From the NCBI GenBank assembly GCA_023261755.1, contig JAGDXS010000020.1:1-57353 (forward strand): 57,353 nt of DNA, written 5' to 3'. Positions 34,845 through 44,091 of the stretch are shown here, one piece after another (the stretch's first letter is position 1; every line of letters begins with the position of its first letter). The notes under the pieces are model-generated. The model searched no databases. It saw nothing but the letters and a program-made list of their open reading frames with translations, and was not told the DNA's origin. The DNA comes from Thermoplasmata archaeon. GTDB taxonomy: Archaea > Thermoplasmatota > Thermoplasmata > Thermoplasmatales > ARK-15. Position numbers and translations under genes: made by a program.

Positions 34845-36152
34845 TTATTCTATTGATCTGTTTTTTGTCTCAACACCCAGGAATATGGTAAGAAAGAAAC
34901 CTAAGAATTCAAAAATTGCAAAAAACATAAGGCCATAAGAAACATTCAGCATTGAAATAATTAATGGAAAAACAAAAACACCTAAGATAGCACCTATTCT
35001 CGATACTGCGGTTGAAATGCCCATAGCTGTTGCCCTTATGTATGTTGGGAATATTTCAACAGGATAAAGGTATGTTGTATTTGTAGGCCCTATGTTATGG
35101 AAAACATGCATCAAGGCAAAAGCAATGAATATGTAAATAAATGGAGGTGTCGTTTTTAAAAATAATATTGAAAATGAAAGAAGTGATATGCCAGCAAGGC
35201 CGAAGCCCAGGGATTGCAGAACTTTTCTGCCTAATTTATCTATAAAGAGAATGCATATTATTACGCCTACAATAACTGGAAGTGTTTCTAAAAGAGTAGC
35301 AATTATAGAATAAACATAAGAGAGCGAAGAAAAGAATAAAGAAGGTGTATAATTCCAAACACCATAACTTGCAACATCATAGGAAAACCAAGAAAGAGAT
35401 GTGAATATAATCAATGGAATATAATTCCTTAATTCCTTGAATGATGTTTTTCTCTGCCTAATTTTTGGTGGTTCAGCATTGTCAATACCAACATCTTTTG
35501 CAAATTCCCTAGTTACCTTTTTTGCATCTTCAACCTTTCCAGATTTAACAAGGAAATATGGTGTTTCTGGTATTACAGTTCTTGAAATAATAACAATTAT
35601 GGGTATTATTGCACCTGAAATATACATTACCCTCCAAGCATCCTTGCCAAAATAAAGAACAATGGGAATTGAAACAATGTAAAATATTATAGAACCTATA
35701 GTCCAGAAAAGCATATTGATTACAAGATATCTCCCTCTTATTTTCTTGGGAGAAAATTCGGCCTGAATGGAGGAACTTATTGGATAGTCTGCACCTATAC
35801 CTATTCCAACAAAAATTTCAAAAGCAATAAATTCAAACAAGTTTTGTGAAAGACCGGTTAAAATCAAAAATATTGCAGTAATGCTTAGATCTAAAATATA
35901 AATTCTTCTTCTCCCATAGGAATCTGCAATTCTTCCGAATATAAGGCTGCCTATTAACATCCCTATATAAATTGATGATGCACCCAATGAGACAAAAATT
36001 GCCTTAGAGAGAATAGTGTTTTGCAAATACATAAGAGCGGTTGAAAATATGGAAAGAGTATAACCATCCATAAGTATGCCCATAGATGAAAGTATTGTGA
36101 TTAAAATGAATTTTCTTGTTTTTGTAAGTTCGTCGAAGTAAATGTTAGCCAT
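34845..36152 (-). CDS. MFS permease, sugar/organic acid type
   Basis: A 435-residue protein with 12 hydrophobic segments. The loop 2-3 motif is FGRIADSYGRRRIYILD and the repeat motif after helix 8 is DKLGRKVLQ. The segment VEIFPTYIRATAMGISTAV before helix 10 is typical of the sugar-porter and aromatic-acid groups. It probably imports a small organic solute with protons, useful in an acidic habitat. First gene of a minus-strand run that continues with the ABC exporter and the nucleotidyltransferase; whether they share a transcript is unclear. Confidence 0.88.
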   Translation of the reverse strand: MANIYFDELTKTRKFILITILSSMGILMDGYTLSIFSTALMYLQNTILSKAIFVSLGASSIYIGMLIGSLIFGRIADSYGRRRIYILDLSITAIFLILTGLSQNLFEFIAFEIFVGIGIGADYPISSSIQAEFSPKKIRGRYLVINMLFWTIGSIIFYIVSIPIVLYFGKDAWRVMYISGAIIPIIVIISRTVIPETPYFLVKSGKVEDAKKVTREFAKDVGIDNAEPPKIRQRKTSFKELRNYIPLIIFTSLSWFSYDVASYGVWNYTPSLFFSSLSYVYSIIATLLETLPVIVGVIICILFIDKLGRKVLQSLGFGLAGISLLSFSILFLKTTPPFIYIFIAFALMHVFHNIGPTNTTYLYPVEIFPTYIRATAMGISTAVSRIGAILGVFVFPLIISMLNVSYGLMFFAIFEFLGFFLTIFLGVETKNRSIE

Positions 36153-36306
36153 TGTTTCAATAAATATAAAATCATTAATAAATTTTTTTTAAGACAAAAA
36201 AATCATTTTTATATTAAATGCGAAGTTTTTAAAAAATTATAATTTAAAATAATTATATAAAATCTTAATACTTGAAAGAAATTAGGTAAAAATAAAGGTG
36301 AAATTT

Positions 36307-37680
36307 ATGGTACTCGTTAAAAATAAATATAATGGAAAAATTATAGAAGAAATTAATGAAACAACAATTAAAGAATCTGAAGAAACATTGAATAATTCTA
36401 TTAAAGCCTTTAAAAAAATATCTAAAATTCCTAAGTATAAAATTAGCGAATTATTAATTGAAATTTCTGAAAAAATAACAAGGAATTCAGAAGAATTGGC
36501 AACAATAATTTCCCAGGAATCTGGAAAGCCATTGAAATATTCCAGAAAAGAAGTTAAAAGGGCATCATTTACAATAATGAGTTCAGGGGAAGAAGCAAAG
36601 CAAATTAGGGGTGAAACAATACCACTTGATGTGGAACCAAGGGGTGAAGGAAGATTTGCATATTTTATAAGAGTGCCAATTGGTCCAGTTTTTTCAATTA
36701 CACCATTCAACGATCCTTTGAATTTGGTAGCACACAAAGTAGGGCCTGCCATAGCTGCTGGAAATTCCATCATAAATAAACCATCATCATTAACACCTCT
36801 TTCTTCATTAAAATTGGAAAAAATTTTTGAAGAAACAGATTTACCTGAATATTCATTTCAAAATGTTATTTCTGAAGGTAATTCTGATGTAACAAAATTT
36901 TTTCTGAATTCGGATAAAATTAAAAAGATCTCCTTTACTGGTGGAGTTGAAACAGGAGAAAAAATTATTAAAATAGGGGGCCTGAAAAAATATTCTATGG
37001 AACTAGGAAGCAATTCCCCAGTAATAATATTCAAAGATTCGAACTGGAAAGATTCAATTGACTCAATAGTTGAAGCAGCATTCGAATCCCAAGGACAAAA
37101 TTGCATCCATGCACAGCGTATCCTTGTGGAAGAAAATATATTTGATGAATTCACGGAGAATTTAATTAAATATACAGAAAAATTAAAAATTGGCGATCCT
37201 CTTGATGAGAATACAGATATAGGCCCTATGATAAGCGAAATAGAGGCAAAAAGAATAGAGGAATGGGTAAATGAGGCCAAATCGATGGGAGGAGAAATAA
37301 TAATAGGTGGTAGAAGGAAAGAAAATATTTACTATCCAACAATTATGAAAAATGTACCTAAGGAAGCAAGAGTATGGAAATATGAAGCATTTGGCCCTGT
37401 TACATTAGTTATTCCATTTCAAAATATTAATGAAGCAATCGATATAGCGAATGATGTTCCCTACGGTTTACAGGCTGGAGTATTTGCATCAAACATTGAT
37501 ACAATAATGAAAATGATAGATTTATTGGAATTTGGAACTGTTTTAATAAATGACACATCCGATTTCAGAATAGACACTATGCCCTTCGGTGGAATGAAAA
37601 AGAGTGGCTTGGGAAGGGAAGGAATAAGATTTGCAATAGAAGAAATGACTGAAATAAAATTGGCGATCTTTAGAAAATAA
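36307..37680 (+). CDS. Aldehyde dehydrogenase (NAD(P)-dependent)
   Basis: About 457 residues from ATG 36307, with AGGTGA five bases upstream; the GTG at 36298 used by the ORF track lies inside this ribosome site. Signature parts are ITPFNDPLNLVAHKVGPAIAAGN, the cofactor-binding loop SFTGGVETG, catalytic Glu in MELGSNSPVI and catalytic Cys in SQGQNCIHAQRI. The C-terminal substrate region is PFGGMKKSGLGREG. Resembles glyceraldehyde, lactaldehyde and succinate-semialdehyde dehydrogenases. In Thermoplasmatales a related enzyme oxidises glyceraldehyde in the non-phosphorylative Entner-Doudoroff route; whether this is it cannot be decided. Confidence 0.92.
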   Translation: MVLVKNKYNGKIIEEINETTIKESEETLNNSIKAFKKISKIPKYKISELLIEISEKITRNSEELATIISQESGKPLKYSRKEVKRASFTIMSSGEEAKQIRGETIPLDVEPRGEGRFAYFIRVPIGPVFSITPFNDPLNLVAHKVGPAIAAGNSIINKPSSLTPLSSLKLEKIFEETDLPEYSFQNVISEGNSDVTKFFLNSDKIKKISFTGGVETGEKIIKIGGLKKYSMELGSNSPVIIFKDSNWKDSIDSIVEAAFESQGQNCIHAQRILVEENIFDEFTENLIKYTEKLKIGDPLDENTDIGPMISEIEAKRIEEWVNEAKSMGGEIIIGGRRKENIYYPTIMKNVPKEARVWKYEAFGPVTLVIPFQNINEAIDIANDVPYGLQAGVFASNIDTIMKMIDLLEFGTVLINDTSDFRIDTMPFGGMKKSGLGREGIRFAIEEMTEIKLAIFRK

Positions 37681-37849
37681 TTAAATTGTTTTTTAAATAA
37701 TATAAATTAAATAAATAATAATTTAAAATATTATTTAATCTTAGTAAATTTTACCTATAAATTTGCTTAAAAAATATTCAAAATTTTAGAGCCATGTCAA
37801 GGAGAGCTAAATAATTGATTAGCAAAATTAAAAATGAATTTTACGAATA
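37681..37849. other. AT-rich spacer before the transposase remnant
   Basis: Very AT-rich with no ORF. It joins the aldehyde dehydrogenase stop to the decayed transposase and may include the eroded left end of the insertion sequence. No clear boundary or target duplication could be seen. Confidence 0.35.
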
Positions 37850-38492
37850 CATATTAAAAAATATGTCATATTTTCACTTAATGAGAAAAATCGTAAAATA
37901 TTTACAGCATCGAGAAGGAAAAAATATAGCAATTATAAAGGTCCGTTAAGTTTTTGAGGATTTTCAACGAAGAGATTGCAATATTGAAGAAAAATAAGTA
38001 TATCTTTTGATATGGAATATCCACAATAGTAGAATGTAATGTTATAACAGGAACTTTACATGACAAGAATATAGTTTTTCCATTAATTGATTCTATAAAA
38101 TATTATTCATACCTGCAATGGATGCAGCATATGATTCCCCCGATATTTATGAATACATATTTGAAAACACAGATTGTATCCCAGTAATAGATACAAATAG
38201 AAGGAAAGGAATAATTGAATCAAAGCTTTCAGAAGCAAGAAGAAAAGGTATAGAAATCAGAAAAAAAGAAGCATCTAGATATTCGCTTAGATGGGAGATT
38301 GAAAGATTATTTGCCATATTGGAAGACATTCTTAAAAGTGAATATATTTGGTATGTAAGAAACAGAAATTATGATGTTTCAATAGGAATAAAGATAGTTG
38401 CATATAACATTATAATTCTATTGAATCGAATGCTTGATAGACAAAAAATTACATATCTGTCATTTAAAAAATATATGACTCTGGTAATTTAA
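37850..38492 (+). pseudogene. Decayed DDE transposase (insertion sequence remnant)
   Basis: Only the last 124 codons (38118-38492) remain open: MDAAYDSPDIYEYIF... and the C-terminal WEIERLFAILEDI with the catalytic-type glutamate of DDE_Tnp_1 (IS4/IS5-like) transposases. Just upstream another frame reads STIVECNVITGTLHDKNIVFPLID, a continuation of the same protein displaced by a one-base frameshift near 38110. Further upstream, stops and shifts destroy the frame. No terminal inverted repeats were found by eye. The element is inactive. Confidence 0.75.
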
Positions 38493-38577
38493 TTTTTTAA
38501 AAGTAATTAAATTAATTTTGTTTATCAGTTTTTTTACCAGATTTGATAATAAAAAAATTTAATTAATTAAAGTTTAT

Positions 38578-38596
38578 TTTACTTTTATAAAGTAAA
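38578..38596 (+). promoter_or_regulatory. Inverted repeat at the nrdD promoter
   Basis: TTTACTTT-TAT-AAAGTAAA is a perfect 8-3-8 inverted repeat whose centre reads TTTTATAAAG, a TATA-like element. It ends 15 bases before ATG 38612. A dimeric regulator bound here would block the promoter or the start of transcription. A candidate operator controlling nrdDG; the regulator is unknown. Confidence 0.5.
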
Positions 38597-38611
38597 TTTT
38601 AGGTGATAATT

Positions 38612-40669
38612 ATGATGAGTATTGAAGAAAAACATGATAAAAATATTGAAAAAATAATGCAAATAATAGACGAATATATAAATAAAAATGATTTGGCAAG
38701 ACATAATGCAAATTTAATATATTCTTTGCCGTCCATGTCCGGTATAATATCAGGCTTTATCCAAAAAGACTATTACCTAAACAAAATTCTTTCTGAGAGT
38801 GAAAAAAGATTACATGATGAAGGATGGTGGTATCATCATCAGATGAGTCAACTAAGCCCTTATTGTGCAGGTTTCTCCGCTTTAGATATAATGAAAAATG
38901 GTCTTCAATCATTAAATTCATCATCCGTAAAATCTAAACAACCTAGACATTTACGAACATTTCTAGACCAAAGTTCAAATTTCATTCTTAAAATAAGTCA
39001 AGAAATATCTGGAGCTGTAGCCCTAAATGATTTAACAAGTGTAGCGGCAGCTTATGTATGGTATGAAAGAGAAAGATTGCAAAAACAAATAACATATGAA
39101 GACATAAAAAATGCTTTTCAATCTTTTATATATAATATAAATCTTGATTTCAGAAGTGGAAATTCACCATTTACAAATGTAACTATAACAATTGGTGGCC
39201 CAGCACCTTCCCTATTAAATGAACCTGTTTCTATTGGAGAAAGTAAATTTAAAGTTAATGCAATGACTTTTAGCCAAATACCTTCAGAAATCTATGATGA
39301 AATAAATAGGGCATTTTTTGAGGTAATGGCAGAAGGAGATTCAGAAGGAAGACCTTGGACATTTCCATTAATTACTTTATACATAACAGACGATTTTCCA
39401 TGGGATAACAATGTATTCAATCAATTGTTAGAATTGATGGATAATTTTGGTGGGATTTATTTGGAGAATTACATAAAAAAACCTTTTGAAAATGAGAAAT
39501 GGAAAAGAATGATAGACAATCTTGAAATCAGAGATCCTACATTACAAAGATCTTTCTGTTGCAGGTTCCAAATTGATTTGAATGAATTAAAAAAGGTACC
39601 TCATTCTGGATCTATTTTTGGAAATATTTCAGGTGTAGGGTCTATAGGGGTTATTACAATCAATTTTAACAGACTTGGATATCTTTATCGCGATGACTTA
39701 AAATCATTGCTAGAGCATTTAGATATTTTATTGAGTTATGCTAGAAGTGCTTTGAATAAAAAAAGAGATTTTATTTTAAAACACATAGACCTTTATCCAA
39801 CATTTTTCTATTATGTTGATAAATCTCTTAACACATATTTTAATACAATATCTCTTGGTGGAGGCCATGAGGGATTAGTTAATTTTGGAATAAAAGATGG
39901 AATATTAGGTAATGAAGGTCTAGAACTTGCAAAAAAAATTGCAAAACACATATTGGATAAATTGGAGGAATTTGAAAAGGAAGATGGTGTAGCTTGGAAC
40001 TTTGAATATGCCCCAATGGAAACTGCTGCTGGTTATTTAGCAAAAAAGGATTTAGAGTTTGTTGAGAAATTGGCCGGAGGAAATACAGATTATATGTTTA
40101 AAGATTTAATAAAAGAACGCATAGAGAATTGGGTTGAACCAGGTCCTTGCCCAAGGCCGTTCATTCCAGAAATTTATGTCTCTGGCTCTAGAGATAGACC
40201 TTTATTAACATCAGGTTTTCAGCCTCCATTCAATTGTAAAAACATATCAAAATTGGCATATTCATCTGCAATAACTCAAAACTATGCTACTGGTGGCTCA
40301 GTCCTACATCTTTTCTTAGGAGAAAAACTTGATCTAATCACAAAGAAAAAATTAATCCAATCCATATTTTACAATTATCCAGTTAAGTATATCACTCTTA
40401 CACCAACACTAACAGTTTGTAACAATTGTAAACAGAAATTTGTAGGTGAGTATCTTGTTTGCCCCCAATGTAAAAGCGACGATACAACTGTTTATTCGAG
40501 GGTTATAGGGTATTTTAGACCAATTGCCAGAAAAGTAAAAAACAAAAATTCAGAACTAGGATTATTTGAAGGGGAAGAAAACACTTGGCAAGAATCGAGA
40601 AGAGCTGATTGGGCAAATAGAGGAATCATTACAGAGGATGATTTAAAGTCCATTTTAGGTGATTTTTGA
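38612..40669 (+). CDS. nrdD: Anaerobic (class III) ribonucleoside-triphosphate reductase
   Basis: About 685 residues from ATG 38612 (or 38615); AGGTGAT lies 4 bases upstream, and the track start at GTG 38603 is inside it. Conserved parts include the N-terminal HNANLIYSLPSMSGIISGF, a C-terminal zinc site CNNCKQKF...CPQC, and the glycyl-radical loop SRVIGYF, about 52 residues before the end. No ATP-cone is visible at the N-terminus. It reduces NTPs with a glycyl radical made by the activase encoded next. The loop is followed by a small insertion before WQESRRADW. Oxygen-sensitive enzyme, so the host probably lives partly without oxygen. Confidence 0.93.
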   Translation: MMSIEEKHDKNIEKIMQIIDEYINKNDLARHNANLIYSLPSMSGIISGFIQKDYYLNKILSESEKRLHDEGWWYHHQMSQLSPYCAGFSALDIMKNGLQSLNSSSVKSKQPRHLRTFLDQSSNFILKISQEISGAVALNDLTSVAAAYVWYERERLQKQITYEDIKNAFQSFIYNINLDFRSGNSPFTNVTITIGGPAPSLLNEPVSIGESKFKVNAMTFSQIPSEIYDEINRAFFEVMAEGDSEGRPWTFPLITLYITDDFPWDNNVFNQLLELMDNFGGIYLENYIKKPFENEKWKRMIDNLEIRDPTLQRSFCCRFQIDLNELKKVPHSGSIFGNISGVGSIGVITINFNRLGYLYRDDLKSLLEHLDILLSYARSALNKKRDFILKHIDLYPTFFYYVDKSLNTYFNTISLGGGHEGLVNFGIKDGILGNEGLELAKKIAKHILDKLEEFEKEDGVAWNFEYAPMETAAGYLAKKDLEFVEKLAGGNTDYMFKDLIKERIENWVEPGPCPRPFIPEIYVSGSRDRPLLTSGFQPPFNCKNISKLAYSSAITQNYATGGSVLHLFLGEKLDLITKKKLIQSIFYNYPVKYITLTPTLTVCNNCKQKFVGEYLVCPQCKSDDTTVYSRVIGYFRPIARKVKNKNSELGLFEGEENTWQESRRADWANRGIITEDDLKSILGDF

Positions 40670-41316
40670 TGAATGTAAATGAATTGCCTAAAATTGCTGG
40701 AATTCTTATTTCAGGTATCGATCATCCCTCGCATATATCATTAAATATATATCTACCTTTTTGCAATTTTAATTGTAGGAATTGTCATAATTATAAAATT
40801 GCAAAAGGCATATTTGAAGAAATGCCATATGAAAATTTATTCTGGGAATTTGAAAACAATTTTATTGTAGATATGGTAATCATAACTGGAGGCGAACCCA
40901 CCCTCCAAGGAGATAAACTAATAAACCTTATAAAATTAATAAAAAATAAAAGACCGGAACTTATAATTAGAGTTGATTCAAACGGATCGTTGCCAGGTAT
41001 AATTAAAAAATTATCATTATTCGTGGATGGATTTGCAATAGATATAAAGGCACCTCCGTTCAATAAAGATAAGTATGAATATACAATAAGGAAAAAATTT
41101 GATACTGAATCTTTAATTGAATCAGTTAAAATAGCTTCGGAGCTTCCTTATACAATATTTAGAACAGTAAAATATCCATGGCTTAAAGAAAATGATATTG
41201 AAGAAATAAAAATGTTTTTAAATATGTATGGAAAGGGTAAGCCATACTTTGTAAATCCATTTTTTAATATTAATGATAATGATCAAATAAATAATGTTGA
41301 AGAAATACCACTATAA
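40669..41316 (+). CDS. nrdG: Anaerobic RNR activase, radical SAM
   Basis: About 215 residues from ATG 40669, overlapping the nrdD stop by one base; the track start is a TTG at 40666. Radical SAM motif CNFNCRNCHN, SAM-binding ITGGEPTLQ, and later strands VDSNGSLPGI and VDGFAIDIKAPP. It makes the glycyl radical on NrdD. The 1-base overlap and the neighbouring zinc-bearing NrdD make the assignment firm; the size fits the longer archaeal NrdG-like/NrdG2 type. Confidence 0.92.
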   Translation: MNVNELPKIAGILISGIDHPSHISLNIYLPFCNFNCRNCHNYKIAKGIFEEMPYENLFWEFENNFIVDMVIITGGEPTLQGDKLINLIKLIKNKRPELIIRVDSNGSLPGIIKKLSLFVDGFAIDIKAPPFNKDKYEYTIRKKFDTESLIESVKIASELPYTIFRTVKYPWLKENDIEEIKMFLNMYGKGKPYFVNPFFNINDNDQINNVEEIPL

Positions 41317-41361
41317 AAAATCATAAAAAATTTATATTAAAAACAAGTACAGAAAATAAAA

Positions 41362-42594
41362 ATGAATATTTCAATGGGCATTCTGCATTTTCTCGTACTC
41401 ATTAGTATAAGTTTAGTTGTATCTAGAATTTTTTCTTTATTAGGCAATAGATACTTCGGCTTTCCTGCGGTAATAGGTGAATTGGTTACAGGGATGATCA
41501 TAGGCCCATATGCACTGGGTACTTTACCAATTTTTGGTTTTACTCTTATTCCTCAAACAAGTTCAGGTTTTCTTGCTCCTGTAAGTACCGAAATCCCAAT
41601 TCCCCAGGCTTTTTACATGTTTGGCCAAATAGGTGTAATAATACTTCTTTTTCAAGTAGGATTGGGGACAGATCTTAAAAAATTCATTAGAACAATTAGA
41701 TCATCCTTGTTTATTGCCCTAGGAGAATCAATGTTGCCATTCATTTCTGGTTTTATGTTCATGGTTCTTTTTATACATAATGTTAATGAGGCACTTTTTA
41801 TAGGTGTAATTTTAACTGCGAGTTCCACAGGTATTACAGCAAAAGTGCTTTCTGATTTGAATAATCTTAACAGCAGAGAAGGAATGGCAATTATGACATC
41901 CACAGTAATTGCAGATGTGATAAGCATAACACTTCTTACAATTATAACCGGAATTGAAACAAGTTCAATAAATTTATTTTCAATAACTGTTTTAATTTTA
42001 AAAGTGATTATTTTTTGGGGAATTTCCTTGTTCATAGGACTTAAGATGAGAAATTATTTAATAAAATTCTTCAGAATATTTAAAGATAATATTACGCTAT
42101 TTTCATTCATACTTTTAATTCTTTTTATCGTTGTTTCACTTTCTGAATGGCTTGGTCTAACAGTGATAGTTGGGTCATATTCATTGGGGCTTATATTTTC
42201 AACAATAGAAGAAAAGGATGGTGTAATGAAAAATACTGAAAATCTAGCAAACTTTTTCACACCAATATTTTTTGTTTCCATAGGTATGATGGTTGATTTG
42301 AGAACACTCTCTTTTGGTACAGTAATTTCAATTGCAATTCTTGTTCTAGCTATTTTAACAAAGGTCATAGGGGCCGCAATTCCAGCAAGGATATTAAAAT
42401 ACGGGAGGATTGAATCTATTCAAATAGGTTTAGGCCTACTTTCAATGGGTGAGGTAGCCTTAATACTTGCAGGAAATGCATTACTCTATAATATAATAAA
42501 TAATGAAATATACTCAATTGCAATATTTGTTACAGCAGGTACAACCATAATAGCTCCAATAATGTTCGCCTGGACATATAAAAAATTTAGATGA
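41362..42594 (+). CDS. CPA2-family cation/proton antiporter
   Basis: A 410-residue membrane protein with about 12 helices. Conserved stretches are GELVTGMIIGPYALG, GQIGVIILLFQVGLGTDL, TASSTGITAKVLSDLN and VIADVISITLLTI. It resembles KefB/NapA-type Na+/H+ or K+/H+ exchangers but lacks a C-terminal RCK (TrkA-N) domain. In an acidophile it may export cations or help set internal pH. Convergent with the next gene, overlapping by 8 bases. Confidence 0.9.
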   Translation: MNISMGILHFLVLISISLVVSRIFSLLGNRYFGFPAVIGELVTGMIIGPYALGTLPIFGFTLIPQTSSGFLAPVSTEIPIPQAFYMFGQIGVIILLFQVGLGTDLKKFIRTIRSSLFIALGESMLPFISGFMFMVLFIHNVNEALFIGVILTASSTGITAKVLSDLNNLNSREGMAIMTSTVIADVISITLLTIITGIETSSINLFSITVLILKVIIFWGISLFIGLKMRNYLIKFFRIFKDNITLFSFILLILFIVVSLSEWLGLTVIVGSYSLGLIFSTIEEKDGVMKNTENLANFFTPIFFVSIGMMVDLRTLSFGTVISIAILVLAILTKVIGAAIPARILKYGRIESIQIGLGLLSMGEVALILAGNALLYNIINNEIYSIAIFVTAGTTIIAPIMFAWTYKKFR

Positions 42595-43363
42595 CCAGGT
42601 TTTGCAATTCACTAAGTTTCTTGAAATCTTTAGCTAAAGTTTTTGCCACTTTTCCGTTTATTACATTTTTATCCTTTGAAATCACATAATTTAAATATAT
42701 TTCTGAAAGCTTATCTAAATTACATTTATCGCAAATATATGCCTTTAGGATCCAAAAATTAAGATTTTCAATATTCTTTGACATCAAACATGTAATTTCC
42801 TGATTTGCCTCTTCATATTGATTATTTGCAATTTTTTCCAGCAATGAATATGGGAATAAATTTTCAAGTTCCATTATGTTTAGATCATTTATTGAATTTC
42901 TTTTTACTATTTCAAGTGATTTTTCAATTGTCATTTTATTATCAGTCAATATGCAATAATTTTTTACAGACCAAGAAACGATTTCTTTAATGAAATTATT
43001 AAAATCCTTTTCGCCAAAAAGGTCCGCAAGAATTCCTGCTCCCATCTCTGCACTTGAACTTACACTGGAAATAATATCATTATTGTTTATAGTTTCAGTG
43101 CTTGTTATTAAAAGCCTGAAATAATATTTAGAATCTTTTGTGCTCTCCAGGAGTATTGAATTATTATTTTTATATTCTCTAATCAGGACAGAAAATTCTT
43201 TTGTAATTGAGAATTTTTTCCATGAAAAAACTATTTCATATGTTTCTCCATTTTTTGTTATTTTTTTAACAAACTTTGAATGCTCAAAAATTCTCTCCGT
43301 GTTCAAATTTCTAAGATCAATTTCAGCTGAAATTTTTAAATCATATTCGGTATTTAATGCCAT
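42587..43363 (-). CDS. Hypothetical protein, 258 residues
   Basis: GGTGA lies six bases before ATG 43363. Residues 1-105 alternate as beta strands (EYDLKISAEIDLRNLN, ETYEIVFSWKKFSITKEFSVLI, YYFRLLITSTETI). Residues 105-258 are helical with a few cysteines (YICDKCNLDKL) and a TPR-like spacing. I do not recognise a family. It stands alone on the minus strand with about 160 bases of shared upstream region facing the next gene. Confidence 0.65.
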   Translation of the reverse strand: MALNTEYDLKISAEIDLRNLNTERIFEHSKFVKKITKNGETYEIVFSWKKFSITKEFSVLIREYKNNNSILLESTKDSKYYFRLLITSTETINNNDIISSVSSSAEMGAGILADLFGEKDFNNFIKEIVSWSVKNYCILTDNKMTIEKSLEIVKRNSINDLNIMELENLFPYSLLEKIANNQYEEANQEITCLMSKNIENLNFWILKAYICDKCNLDKLSEIYLNYVISKDKNVINGKVAKTLAKDFKKLSELQNLVI

Positions 43364-43533
43364 ATTTCGTCACCAAATATGATAATAATAAAAAATATTT
43401 AACTATTTCTGATATATAATGAATAATTAAATTAATAAAAAATCGATTTTAGATATTTTAAATAAAAATTACTAAAGGATTTATTCAATTTCTAAGAGAA
43501 AAAATTTTAAAATTAGAATAAATTATGGATATT

Positions 43534-44091
43534 ATGCTAGGGCCGAAGAAAATATTAGCAATCATAATTATCTCTGTTATAATATCCGTTTTGGTCTTCT
43601 ATGCAGTAATTTATTATAATTTAAAGGAGACGGAATACTGGGGTAATGCGCCAATACAGGTAAAAGTGCCTATAAAAAATGAAATAATCAATATATCAAC
43701 TATTCAAGATATTTATAAGTTGACGAATGTTTCAACGAGTGGCCTAAAAAATTATAGTTTAAATAATCCTGATCCAGATATTTTAATATATATCTGGCAA
43801 GTCTATTACCTAAAGGAATTCCCTGCATCTTTCATAGGCATTTATTTCTATGAGTATAAATCACCTTCACAGGCGTACTTTCCATTTAAAGGAGCTTATC
43901 TACCAAATTCAACCTATGGTAAATACAGGGTATTCGAATACAGGGAAGATTATTTACCACATTTCAGGGAGTCCATAGTACTAATTTATTATTATAATTA
44001 TTTAATTAACATAACAGGCACAATCTATTTCAAAAATTTAACACTTCTCAATCAGGTGGCATTTGCACAAATGAATTTAATGCTTTCTTAA
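43534..44091 (+). CDS. Membrane-anchored hypothetical protein
   Basis: The N-terminal helix LAIIIISVIISVLVFYAVIYYNL is a signal anchor. The rest (about 150 residues) lies outside and is rich in Tyr, Asn and aromatic residues, with several NxS/T sequons. No known domain seen. ATG 43525 (MDIMLGPKK) and ATG 43534 are both possible starts; I give the latter, but choice is uncertain. The 3' end overlaps the pantoate kinase gene by 15 bases. Confidence 0.65.
   Translation: MLGPKKILAIIIISVIISVLVFYAVIYYNLKETEYWGNAPIQVKVPIKNEIINISTIQDIYKLTNVSTSGLKNYSLNNPDPDILIYIWQVYYLKEFPASFIGIYFYEYKSPSQAYFPFKGAYLPNSTYGKYRVFEYREDYLPHFRESIVLIYYYNYLINITGTIYFKNLTLLNQVAFAQMNLMLS

Noticed and set aside
36282-36773. Minus-strand ORF of 163 residues over the aldehyde dehydrogenase start
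   Set aside because: Antisense to a firmly recognised aldehyde dehydrogenase with a visible ribosome site; the protein has a shadow-type composition.
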